Position numbers and translations under genes: made by a program. The notes under the pieces are model-generated. The model was not told the origin of the DNA. It was given only the letters and a program-made list of their open reading frames with translations, and did no database searches. Shown here one piece after another: positions 54,491-63,912 of a DNA stretch of 64,000 bases. Location of the stretch: assembly GCA_016630955.3 (NCBI GenBank), contig CM050002.1, positions 1,104,770 through 1,168,769 of the forward strand, given 5' to 3'. Numbering within the stretch: the first letter of the stretch is position 1; every line of letters begins with the position of its first letter. The DNA comes from Didymella arachidicola. Taxonomy: Eukaryota > Ascomycota > Dothideomycetes > Pleosporales > Didymellaceae.

Positions 54491-57400
54491 ATGTCTCACC
54501 AGACAGCGTCTCGCTGGATAGTCTACACGGGTAATCCAGAAGCCGGTGTCTTTTCTGAAAGCGCCTCTAACCCTTCCTCATGGACTGTCCATTCAGGCGA
54601 CTCAGCAAAGAGCAAGGCATGTGAATGACGTACCTTTGCCGCACTTTTTATTCTATCTCACCCTCACTTGCTAATTATAGATAGCCTGCAGAACCCGAAG
54701 TGCCAAACATTATCTCCTATCTGCCAGAACATGGACACCTGTTGTGCACCCCATGTAGAAGCGTTATACCCTACAAGACGCTCCGTTACCACCTCCGCCA
54801 CTACCACAAAACTCGATCGTCCATATGCGAAATTATCCTTTCTCAGTATAAAGGACTTCCTGTATCGCAGATTGATGCAGACGTTGTCCCTCGTGCAAAT
54901 AACTCTTCTAGCTTAGATTTCCTAGCGCCACCCGAGCGAGGCTACTCCTGTCCGCAGTGCGACTTGACAACTTGTAGTTGGGATACAATGCTGCTGCATT
55001 TTCGGAAGACGCAGTGCAGTAGGGGGCAGAGGACGCGCAATGATCTATTCTGCTTCGTCCAGCGATGGTCTCCTATCAGGCGAAACGTGGGAGGTACCTG
55101 GAGGGTAGCACACGCTACACACACAATTCAAAGCAGAAGAAGATCAAGCCAGGACGGATCCGTGTCAGACGACCCTGCGACCGCCGCTCTTCTGCTGATG
55201 GAAGCCGAGGAGGAAGCTAGGCTCTTACAGCAAGATCAAGAACTGATGGCCCTAAGCAACGAGCTTGAGCATGACGAGAAAACCGACTGGCTGCGCGGTT
55301 GTGGTTGGACGCGGTGGTTTGCCCAAAAGCCGCTCCATCTGATTATTGCTACTTCTAGGTTGGCCACTTCTACCGGTGAAGCTATTCACCTCGGCACCTG
55401 GAACAGCGTGGAGTGGATCAGCTCCGCAGCTACAGAGTCAAAACTAAGACAACTATCAGAAATTGTTCATCTCGTGCTTGATCGCTGCGAGGAAACATTA
55501 GAACAAACTCCGCGAGTCTTGCGCTGCTGGCTGCGAAGCTGGGGGTCACACTTCTACGCGTATCCCTTCGAGCTACCTCAACGAGACGCTACGAAAGCTA
55601 GGTACCGCTCCTTCCTAAACCGCTTTCTGTGCTATGTATTCCGATCATGGCAGGTATGTCAGAAGCTCAATCAAAGCTTAAGCGAGGTATATGGGCTTCA
55701 GCTGTCGGACGCACAGGCGGATATCGTGAAATCTGTCTGGTCAGATCTGTCCACAAAAGGATTCAGTAAGGCAGAGCCTACGTTCTCTTCCCGTTTATCA
55801 GAAACCGTCTTTCAGCTGCTCGTGCTATTTTGGACGGATGTGTCCACAGACGGCATATTGGAAGGCAAAGCAATTGTCCACTTCTCTGGTGTGCTGGGTA
55901 TCCATCCGTACGAGTTGGCATACCGTACAGCTTACGACTACACACCGTACCTATCAGCTCTACTGTGGATTGGTAGACTTATTATTCTCGAGTACGCCTT
56001 GCCGCTGCGAGGGTACACTACCCTTGATGTTCTCTGGCCAGCACGAGCAGCCTATGCTGATCAGGGCAAACGTCTCTGTGTAGAGATTCGCCCAGCATAC
56101 CTCCAACGCGGCAGTCTCTCACCTATGGGCTACCTGATTGAGCGTTTGCAGCACGGCAGAGCCATTGCCAAACGCGAAGGACCACGCACCAACCTATCTT
56201 GGTCCCTCGATGGTCAGACCCTAGACATCGCTGGTTCTCGCATCTCTATGCATGAATTCCGCTATACAATCCACTGCCTCCTTGCTAGACTTGAAAGAAT
56301 CACGCGAGACCTCATGTTTGACTGGTGGCCTAAGGTAGATCTCCATACCTTAAAAGAGGATCTATCAAGGCACCGCCCAGGTTATTCGTTCCTGCAAGAG
56401 CCAGCAAATCAGCTACAGACTAGCTTTAAGCATTTGAGCCGAAGAGCCTTCTCTAAAGAAGGGAGGGGGTTCTCCCTACAAGGCAGAGGCCGAGAGAAAG
56501 CAATGTCCTACCTGAAACAATATAACAACATGGTCGAAGTACTGTTCAGTAGTATCCATGTGACCAGCGGAATGCCTGCTAGAGGAGAGGAGCTTCGGGT
56601 TCTGCGCTGGGCAGACACTGCCGCAGTGCAACGCAACATCTTCATTTGCCAGGGCCGGATCTTGCTAGTCTTTTCGTACAATAAAGCTAGCCAGAACTCG
56701 AACAACTCTTTTTTTGTTGTTCGAGTTCCCTGCTCATCAGTAGAGAGGTGCCTGTTCCTTTACCTCGCATACATCAGACCATTCAGCGATTTCCTTAGCC
56801 GACAACTAAAGCTTGTCAACACAAGCGTTCCAACCAATCCGCACTTGTTCACTGCGTACGACACACCTGTGTCGTGTTTCAGCTCATCAGTCTGCTCGAA
56901 GCTCCTGCAGCAATCCACACCAGAATGCCCGATACTGCTCCATTTTCAAATGTATCGCCAGATTGCAGTAGCTATTAGCAAGAAGCATCTTCTAGATATT
57001 GCCCAGCCTTTTGATCCTCACACTCCGAGGGATCGCGATGGACTATTACGACTTCTCTCTTTCCAGACAGGACATAATCCAGCTACCCATGCTGGCGCGT
57101 ACGCTTTGGATCGTGCCTATCCTGCCAAGCTGCAACCTGAGTTATTAGAACGATACCTCGAAGTCAGTAAGGTATGGCATCAATTTCTGGGTGTCGACAG
57201 ACAAAGCACAGATCAGGCTATTCTCAGCTTTAGTGCAAACAGAAGTTTACCAGAAGCTCCAGTAGAGCATTCAATGTTTCTGCCACCAAAGGATGATGCG
57301 TTCTTGACTAATAGGACTACACAAACACTTGAAGTACCCGAAGAGAGCACAGTATCGCAGATCGAGGCATCGGCCGCTGGCGAGAATGAGCGACCGCGGA

Positions 57401-58017
57401 AGCGAAGGCGCGACTCAGATGAGAGTATAAGTCCAATACAGCAAAAGATTGATGCTTTACGAGCAGATCTTGCCGCCCTAGAGCATGAGCACAAGATGCA
57501 AAAACTCTGCAAAGCTGCCTCCCAACGAGCGCTAACAAACCAAGGGGGCGAAGACCCCAATGGAACGCTCCGGTATCGTAAGAGGGGCTCACAAGTATCG
57601 TTAAGTAACTGCGCAGATGTGTTCTGCTTTTTAGAAGACTTCAAGGTCTTCGTATGCAAGCAACATCATACCGCAGTTATGAGTCTTGACCGCCATATGT
57701 TGCAGCACCACAAAGTGCCTGCTTCAGTACGAAGACAGGTTGTTGACTGTTTTAGTCGCCTTGAACCAGTGGCTCCAAGCAAGATAGAGCTGCCTAAAGA
57801 GCCCACGCAGGCTATAGAACAGCTTGGTAAGCCACTTGCTGGGCTAGAGTGCAGAGCATGCGGGTATATCACTGTTAGCAAAGATCAGATTCGGATGCAC
57901 TGCAACCGAGATCATAAACTTGCTTGGTTAGGCGACAAGAGCCAGTTGTATAATTCAGTGAAGGTACAGAGCTTCTTCCGAACAGGTGGTCTGCAGAAAT
58001 ACTTTATAGTCGTTTAG
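54491..58017 (+). CDS. OrsD-type zinc-finger and tyrosine-recombinase-like protein, copy 3, fused to a helicase-type N-terminal module
   Basis: The proposed first exon, 54491-54616 (MSHQTASRWIVYTGNPEAG), joins 54685-58017 across a 68-nt GC-AG intron; total about 1152 aa. The zinc fingers are LLCTPCRSVIPYKTLRYHLRHYH and YSCPQCDLTTCSWDTMLLHF. The core repeats the family blocks, with TSGMPARGEELRVLRWADT (about 56563-56619), YRQIAVAISKKHL and FQTGHNPATHAGAYA. After a coiled coil (ISPIQQKIDALRADLAALE) come ~140 extra residues, about 57590-58014. These repeat the N-terminus of the downstream helicase: CFLEDFKVFVCKQHH, CRACGYITVSKDQIRMHCNRDH and KVQSFFRTGGLQKYFIVV. Copies 1 and 2 lack this module. 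A fusion or a truncated upstream helicase duplicate are both possible. Confidence 0.65.
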
Positions 58018-58108
58018 TGTTCTGTAACTAAACACGTCCTCTGCATGTAAAGTGTACTAACAACTATAGTAATTCAATAATATATAAATTACCTTAATAG
58101 TGACTTAG

Positions 58109-61100
58109 CCACTTCTAACCTGCGACAATGTTCACTGTTTTCTAGAAGACTACAGCGTCTTAGTATGCAGGGAGCATCACACTGCTGTTGTTAATCTCAA
58201 CACGCATCTCTTGCAGCATCACAGCGTGCCCGCTGCAACTCGAAAACAAGTTGTTGAACGCTTCAATCAATTCGCGCTGATTGACGCAGCAGACGTTGAG
58301 CTTCCAGATGAGCCGGCGCGACCGATAGAAGAGCTTGGGAAGCCGCTAGACGGGCTGCAGTGCAAGACATGCAGCTTCATCACTATCAACAAGGACACAA
58401 TGCGCATGCACTGTAAGAAAGATCACCAGCAAGCTTGGCTAGGAGAAAAAGGCGCGCTCTATCACACTGTCAAAGTACAGAGCTTTTTCCGCACAGGGGT
58501 TTTACAGCGATATTTTGTTGTTGATGTAGCTGTAGCCGAAAATGCTCTAAACGACGACGTCGAAGTTGCAGTTCAGAGGCAGCTTGCCGAGTATAAACTG
58601 ACACAACAAGAAGTCGAAGAAGAGCTTCAAACACTTGAAGAGGCTGCAAAGACAGACAAGACAGGCTGGTTTAAGCGGACAGGCTGGTTAGAGTTCTTCA
58701 AGGATCGAAATCTTGTTCATCTGGCCCATCAAGCCCGGGCTCCCGATCGGAGCGAGCACAAGCTCAAGCTAGCTGCTCAGCTTGCAGAGGGACTGATTGA
58801 GAGAAGCGTCAAGGGATTGGCTACGCTTCCGCAAGAACTCAGGCGCTGGCTGCGGAGCGCAAAGCAGAGCGAGATCGACGTGCGGCCGTTGGGGCGACTG
58901 CAGAACCCAGAGAGTCAGGCTGTGTACGCAAGCTATATAGTGAGGTTTGTCTGCTTCTATCTACGCGTGCTAGGAGATGAAGAGCAGCAGGTTATGCGTT
59001 TCCGACAGCAACGCGACACAGCTGCTCGATCAGAAAGCAGTGCGGCGTCGAGCAGCGACGAAGACAGCGAAGACGAGGCGGAAGGCAGTGAGGCTGACGA
59101 CGACAGCCCGCAGCCCCGGCGCAGGACACGCAGTCAACAGGCACCAGACATGATGAAGGACACGCGCGAGCTCTTTACGTGGACAGCTGAGCAGAAGTTG
59201 TGTGCGATCAGGCTGTGGGACGCGCTGAATGGCGACGACAGAGGCGCTCAGACGGAGGCGCTTCTTGCGTCTATCAGCTCGTTCATCTTCACGACGTATC
59301 ATCCCGTGGCGTTGTCTACTGGTTTGATTCAGTTTCTGGCGGTGCTTGGGATTGATGTAGACACGGGCCGCTTGCGGACCGCAAAGAACTACTCGTACAT
59401 GCTGGCGGGGATGGTGTACTGCGTGCGGGTGCTCGCTCTAGAGAAGCTGCTCCCAGGAGGGCAGCGCGACACGCAGACAGAAGAAGACCGCGACAACTTT
59501 CTGGCAACGCGGCACAAGCAGCTAGCAGACGGCACGTTCAGCCCAATGAGCGAGATGATCAGCATGCTGGCGTACGGCAAGCACATTGGACTGACGGCCG
59601 GCAACTCAGGCAACGCATACTGGTCAGAGGACAAGCAGACGTTCTATCTGAACGGCCGACCGATCGTCATCCGCCGCTTCTGCAAGATGGCGCAGGACTT
59701 GCTGGCTGAAACAGAGCAGATGCTGTGGGAGCTGTGCTGGGTGGACGGCGAGGAAGAGCGGGTTACCGTTGATTTGAAGCAAGTAGTTGACGACGTCACG
59801 TTCACAAAACGACGCACGTCGTTTGTCGACGCTCCGGGCAACAAACTGCAAGGCGGGCTGGTTTGGATGCTTAGGAGAGCGATGACTACAGCGGGCGGGC
59901 TGCGATTGAAGCGTGCGGACGGGCAGTGGAGCGTCAAGGCGGTGCGGCAGTACATGCGACAGATGGATCGCTTCTTGGAACTACTGCTCTGCAGCGTGCA
60001 CATCACGTCAGGACAGCCCGGGCGTGGGTCCGAGATCACGACGATTCGGCACCGCAACGGCGTACTGCAGGACCGCAACATCTTCGTCGTGGACGGGCAG
60101 GTGATGACAGTGGTCCGCTATCACAAGTCGCAGTCGCAGTGGGACAAGCCGAAGATTGTGCCGCGGTTCTTGCCGCCGCAGCTAGGGCAGGTGATGGCGG
60201 TGTACTTGGTCTACGTACAGCCGTTCCGCGAGTATCTAACGCTGCAGGTGCTAAGCGGCAGCTACAGCGACTACGTGTGGCAAGACGCGCAGGGCGCGTG
60301 GGACACCGGCCGGCTCACGAGGGTGCTGAAGCGCGAGACAGGGAAGAGGCTGGGCGTGGTGCTGCACACGCTAGAGTACCGACACACGGCAGTAGGTATT
60401 GGGCGAGTCAAGGTGGGAGAGTCGTTCAGCAGGGGCTATCAGGACGACGTTGGCGAGACAGAAGAGGCGGAAGTGGACGACGATGGCGAAGACGTTCTTG
60501 AGCTGCAGAACTCACGCACAACCGCAATGGGGGTAGGCAACTACAGCGTGCCGATGGATATCGTGAAGCATCTCAGCGTGCGGTCCGTTGATGCGTTCCG
60601 GCCGCTTAGCGCAGCATGGCACCGCTTCTTAGGGGTGGATGGGAGCGCAGCGAAGCCCGTAGAGCCGAGCAGGACGACAAAGCGACGGATGAGCAACAGC
60701 ACGTCGTCGGCACTTGTTGGGCTGCCGAAAGAGAAAGAAGTGCGGTTTGCAGACCCGCGAGCAGATGCGATACACAGGGGGCTGCAGCAGGTGCTAGGCA
60801 AGCAAGATGTTGGCTTTCGATCGGTGGAGCAGGAGCAGGCTTTGCACGCGGTGCTGGAGAAGCAGACGCCGCTCATCGTCGTGCTTCCGACGGGCGGAGG
60901 CAAGAGCTTGCTGTTCACGCTGCCGGCTTGCGTGGAGGAGCCGGGGGTAACGGTGGTCGTCGTGCCGTACCGGGCGCTGATTGAAGATCTAGTCAGGAGG
61001 ATTCAGCAGTGCGGCGTCGAGTGCATGGAGTGGAAGCACGGCGAGAACAACCCGGCATCTGTGGTGGTAGTCAGTGCAGACGTAGCTGGCGACATAACAA

Positions 61101-62392
61101 GCACTGGCAACTTTCTTGGCTACGCGCGGATGCTGAAAGGAAAGGGGCTGCTGCATAGGGTGGTGATTGACGAGTGTCATCTGGTGTTCACGGCGAGGAA
61201 TTGGCGAGAGAAGCTGGTGGCGATGAAGAACTTGCGGCTGCTGGGTAGTCCGATGGTGATGCTGACAGCAACGCTGCCGCCGCTGCAGGAGGGAGAGCTT
61301 GAGGCGAGCATGCTTGTGCGTCACGCAACGTACGTGAGAGCAAGCACGGTGCGGCCGAACGCGCGGTACTTTGTGTCGTGGTGTCAGCGCGACAAGCTCG
61401 AGGAGACGGCGCTGTTCGTGTGCAAGCGGTGGGCAGAGAAGCTGCGGCGGAGCGGACAGAAGGGGGTGGTGTACTGCAAGAGCAAGGTGCAGTGCGAGCG
61501 GCTCGCGACGGAGCTGGGCTGCGGACACTATCACGCAGGGGTGGTGGATCGCGCAGACCGGCTACAGGAGTGGGTGGAGGGGGGCGGAATGATGGTGGCG
61601 ACGTCGGCGCTGGGGACGGGAGTGGACTTTGCTGGCATCGTGTACATCTTGCACGTAGGCACACCGTGGAGCATGAGCGACTTTGCTCAGGCAAGCGGAC
61701 GCGGGGGACGAGGAGGAGAGCAATACGATGTGGTGGTGCTGGTGGGGCACGGGGAGGTGGAGCAGGTGATGGAGCGAGAGAGAGAGAAGATGGAGGTGCT
61801 CGCGATGGGGCAGTTTCTGATCGGCAGCGGGTGTCGACGAGAGCTGATGAGCTCGTATCTGGACGAGCGGGGGCAGAGCTGCGGGCAGATTGGGGCAGCG
61901 GGATGCGACCGGTGCGGAGAGGGAGAGGAGGTGTGGATAGAGGAGCAGGAGAAGTGGTCGCGGGAGTGGGCGGTGGTGGAGGAAGGGTTCACAGAGCTGC
62001 GAGAGGGGTGTGCGATCTGCTGGATGGTTAGGCAGGAGTTCCCGACGGCTGAAGAGGAGCAGTGGAAAGGGCACCGGGCGATGCAGTGCACGGCATGGGC
62101 AAGGGGAACAGGGATGCAGGCAGATGAGTTCCGTGTGAAGATGCGGGATCGGACGGTGAAGAACAACTGTCGACGGTGCTGGGTGAGTCAGAAGTACTGC
62201 GCGACTGGGGAAGGGATGGACAAGCGGTGTCAGTGGCCGAACGTGGTGGTGCCGCTGGCATTCGCAGCGCGGTTGACGAGGGGTGGGATTCAGGCAATGG
62301 GAGAGCTGGGGTTTGCAGAGACGGGAGACGAGGCGTACGCTGGGTGGCTGGGAAAGCCGCACAGGTCAGAGATTTGGGTGACAGATGTTTAG
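58109..62392 (+). CDS. Telomere-linked RecQ-type helicase with zinc-finger and recombinase-like N-terminal half
   Basis: Open from 58109 to 62392, about 1427 aa. No ATG lies near the start, which follows a GACTTAG acceptor-like site, so a 5' exon may be missing. N-terminal zinc fingers are VCREHHTAVVNLNTHLLQHH and LQCKTCSFITINKDTMRMHCKKDH. The middle is homologous to the three upstream genes (LRRWLRSAK, LAVLGIDV, TSGQPGRGSEITTIRHRN at about 60002-60055, EYRHTAVGIGR). The helicase motor follows: motif I LPTGGGKS (60883-60906), DECH (near 61167), TATLPP, GTGVDF, and motif VI QASGRGGRGG (near 61687). A Cys-rich tail (CRRCWVSQKYC) ends it. It is the last gene before the telomere, as for TLH/Y' helicases, which are linked to telomere maintenance without telomerase. 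Confidence 0.88.
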   Translation, partial: PLLTCDNVHCFLEDYSVLVCREHHTAVVNLNTHLLQHHSVPAATRKQVVERFNQFALIDAADVELPDEPARPIEELGKPLDGLQCKTCSFITINKDTMRMHCKKDHQQAWLGEKGALYHTVKVQSFFRTGVLQRYFVVDVAVAENALNDDVEVAVQRQLAEYKLTQQEVEEELQTLEEAAKTDKTGWFKRTGWLEFFKDRNLVHLAHQARAPDRSEHKLKLAAQLAEGLIERSVKGLATLPQELRRWLRSAKQSEIDVRPLGRLQNPESQAVYASYIVRFVCFYLRVLGDEEQQVMRFRQQRDTAARSESSAASSSDEDSEDEAEGSEADDDSPQPRRRTRSQQAPDMMKDTRELFTWTAEQKLCAIRLWDALNGDDRGAQTEALLASISSFIFTTYHPVALSTGLIQFLAVLGIDVDTGRLRTAKNYSYMLAGMVYCVRVLALEKLLPGGQRDTQTEEDRDNFLATRHKQLADGTFSPMSEMISMLAYGKHIGLTAGNSGNAYWSEDKQTFYLNGRPIVIRRFCKMAQDLLAETEQMLWELCWVDGEEERVTVDLKQVVDDVTFTKRRTSFVDAPGNKLQGGLVWMLRRAMTTAGGLRLKRADGQWSVKAVRQYMRQMDRFLELLLCSVHITSGQPGRGSEITTIRHRNGVLQDRNIFVVDGQVMTVVRYHKSQSQWDKPKIVPRFLPPQLGQVMAVYLVYVQPFREYLTLQVLSGSYSDYVWQDAQGAWDTGRLTRVLKRETGKRLGVVLHTLEYRHTAVGIGRVKVGESFSRGYQDDVGETEEAEVDDDGEDVLELQNSRTTAMGVGNYSVPMDIVKHLSVRSVDAFRPLSAAWHRFLGVDGSAAKPVEPSRTTKRRMSNSTSSALVGLPKEKEVRFADPRADAIHRGLQQVLGKQDVGFRSVEQEQALHAVLEKQTPLIVVLPTGGGKSLLFTLPACVEEPGVTVVVVPYRALIEDLVRRIQQCGVECMEWKHGENNPASVVVVSADVAGDITSTGNFLGYARMLKGKGLLHRVVIDECHLVFTARNWREKLVAMKNLRLLGSPMVMLTATLPPLQEGELEASMLVRHATYVRASTVRPNARYFVSWCQRDKLEETALFVCKRWAEKLRRSGQKGVVYCKSKVQCERLATELGCGHYHAGVVDRADRLQEWVEGGGMMVATSALGTGVDFAGIVYILHVGTPWSMSDFAQASGRGGRGGEQYDVVVLVGHGEVEQVMEREREKMEVLAMGQFLIGSGCRRELMSSYLDERGQSCGQIGAAGCDRCGEGEEVWIEEQEKWSREWAVVEEGFTELREGCAICWMVRQEFPTAEEEQWKGHRAMQCTAWARGTGMQADEFRVKMRDRTVKNNCRRCWVSQKYCATGEGMDKRCQWPNVVVPLAFAARLTRGGIQAMGELGFAETGDEAYAGWLGKPHRSEIWVTDV

Positions 62393-62726
62393 CAACGCAA
62401 TGGCGATGGCGATTAGGCTGGTGTTGGAGGGGTGGGGACGAGAGGGAGAGGAAGAGGAGGGTAGCAGAGTAGAGTAGCAGCAGGGGAATAGATGAAGTAA
62501 TAGGTGTATATGCGTAGCAAAGCCGTGACAAGGTATTAGCAAGAGAGTAACAGGGTAGGGAGGTGGTAGGCCGTCCGGGGCAGAAGAAGGGGGGTGGGCA
62601 GTAGGCCCGTTAGGTGTTACAGCAGCGGAGCGGTAGGGTGAGTAGGAGAAGAAGGGGGGTAGGTAGTGGGCCGTTAGGTGTTACAAGGAGTAGAGCAGCA
62701 AAGGGAAAGAGAGAAGAGTATAGCAG
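62393..62726. repeat. G-rich subtelomeric spacer with a ~66-bp unit in two copies
   Basis: After the helicase stop the sequence becomes G/A-rich on the plus strand. Two copies of a unit beginning AGAAGAAGGGGGGT and containing GGCCCGTTAGGTGTTAC-like sequence lie at about 62582-62630 and 62647-62695. No gene is present. Confidence 0.7.
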
Positions 62727-62892
62727 GGTGTAGCAAGGTATAGTAGGGTGTAGCAAGGTATAGTAGGGTGTAGCAAGGTAGTAGGGTTGTAGCAAGGTAT
62801 AGTAGGGTGTAGCAAGGTATAGTAGGGTGTAGCAAGGTATAGTAGGGTGTAGCAAGGTATAGTAGGGTGTAGCAAGGTATAGTAGGGTGTAG
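62727..62892. repeat. 20-bp tandem repeat, telomere-like
   Basis: About eight copies of AGTAGGGTGTAGCAAGGTAT, nearly perfect, with one irregular unit near 62777-62800. Each unit is two related 10-bp halves and contains TAGGGT, one register of the telomere repeat. Antisense reading gives apparent proteins of Tyr/Leu/Thr/Pro repeats, which are artefacts. Confidence 0.9.
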
Positions 62893-63360
62893 CAGAGTAT
62901 AGCAAGATATAGTAGAGTGTAGTAGGGTGTAGTAAGATATTACAGAGCGTAGTAAAAAGCAGAGTATAGTAGAGTGTAGCAGGGTATTATAGAGTATAGT
63001 AAGGTATAGCAAAGTATAGCAAGATATAGCAGAGCGTAGCAGGGTATAGGAAGGTGTAGTAGGGTAGGGTTAGGTATAGTAAGGTATAGCAAAGCGTAGT
63101 AAGAAGCAGAGTATAGTAGAGTGTAGCAGAGTATAGTAGAGTGTAGCAGAGTATAGTAAAATATAGCAGAATATAGTAAGGTATAGTAGAGTATAGCAGA
63201 GTGTAGCAGAGTGTAGTAAAATATAGTAGGATGTAGTAAGGTATGGAAAAGCATAGTAAAGTATAGTAGAATATAGTAGAATATAGTAGAATATAGTAGG
63301 ATATAGTAGAATATAGTAGGATATAGTAGGATATAGTAGAATATAGTAGAAGGCTAAGCT
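62893..63360. repeat. Degenerate extension of the 10/20-bp repeat, drifting to AT-rich
   Basis: Ten-bp words related to the previous block (AGTAGAGTGT, AGCAGAGTAT, AGTAGGATAT, AGTAGAATAT) continue to about 63360. They become more A/T-rich toward the telomere and more uniform in the stretch near 63255-63350. Confidence 0.85.
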
Positions 63361-63770
63361 ATAATAAGATATTATAGGTTAGAAAAAGAGAAGAGTAGGT
63401 AGTAGATATAAAAAAAAGTAGGTAGTAGGTATAAAAAAAAAGTAGGTAGTAGGTATAAAAAAAAAGTAGGTATTAGGTATAATAAAAAAATAGGTAGTAG
63501 GTATAACAAAAACAATAGGTATTAGGTATAATAAAAAAATAGGTAGTAGGTATAACAAAAACAATAGGTAATAATTATTAAAAAAAAGAATAAGTAGTAA
63601 GTTTAAGAAATAATATAAGAGAATAAATAGATTAGGTAGTAGAAGAATTAAAGATAAAAAGAAGAAATAAAAAGTAGAGTAAGGTTATAATAATAAGATA
63701 CTAAGAGAAGAGAAGAAAAGAAAAAGTGTAGTAAAGCTGTAATAAGGTATTAATAAAAGCGTATTAGGGA
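63361..63770. repeat. AT-rich tandem repeat block
   Basis: Between about 63386 and 63565 a unit of about 22-26 bp, GTAGGTAGTAGGTATAAAAAA, recurs six or seven times with poly-A length variation. The rest to about 63770 is A-rich with no regular unit. No coding signal. Confidence 0.8.
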
Positions 63771-63912
63771 GGGTAGGGGGGTAGGCCCGTAAGAAGGGAA
63801 AGGAGGGTGCCCGAAGGGCAACCCGTTAGAAAGGATTACTAAGAAGAGTACAGGGGTGGGGGGTGGGCCCGTAAGAGGGGAAAAGAGGGTGCCCGAAGGG
63901 CAACCCGTCGAA
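63771..63912. repeat. Duplicated telomere-adjacent unit with a small hairpin
   Basis: Two copies of a ~50-bp GC-rich unit, at about 63781-63830 and 63863-63912. They share GGCCCGTAAGA, GAGGGTGCCCGAAGGGCAAC and CCCGT. Each contains the perfect small hairpin TGCCC-GAA-GGGCA. The second copy leads directly into the telomere repeats. Confidence 0.8.

Noticed and set aside
48046..58017. Starship captain (DUF3435 tyrosine recombinase) at the start of a giant element
   Set aside because: The motifs resemble tyrosine recombinases in general, but the zinc-finger layout and telomere-linked helicase homology do not fit DUF3435 captains, and no long cargo with flanking repeats is seen.
61562..62362. 266-aa and other minus-strand frames antisense to the helicase
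   Set aside because: His/Pro/Leu/Ser-rich shadows of a GC-rich helicase 3' end.
62610..63254. Repeated Tyr/Leu/Thr/Cys/Pro open frames on the minus strand
   Set aside because: They are translations of the 10/20-bp tandem repeat and have no protein character.
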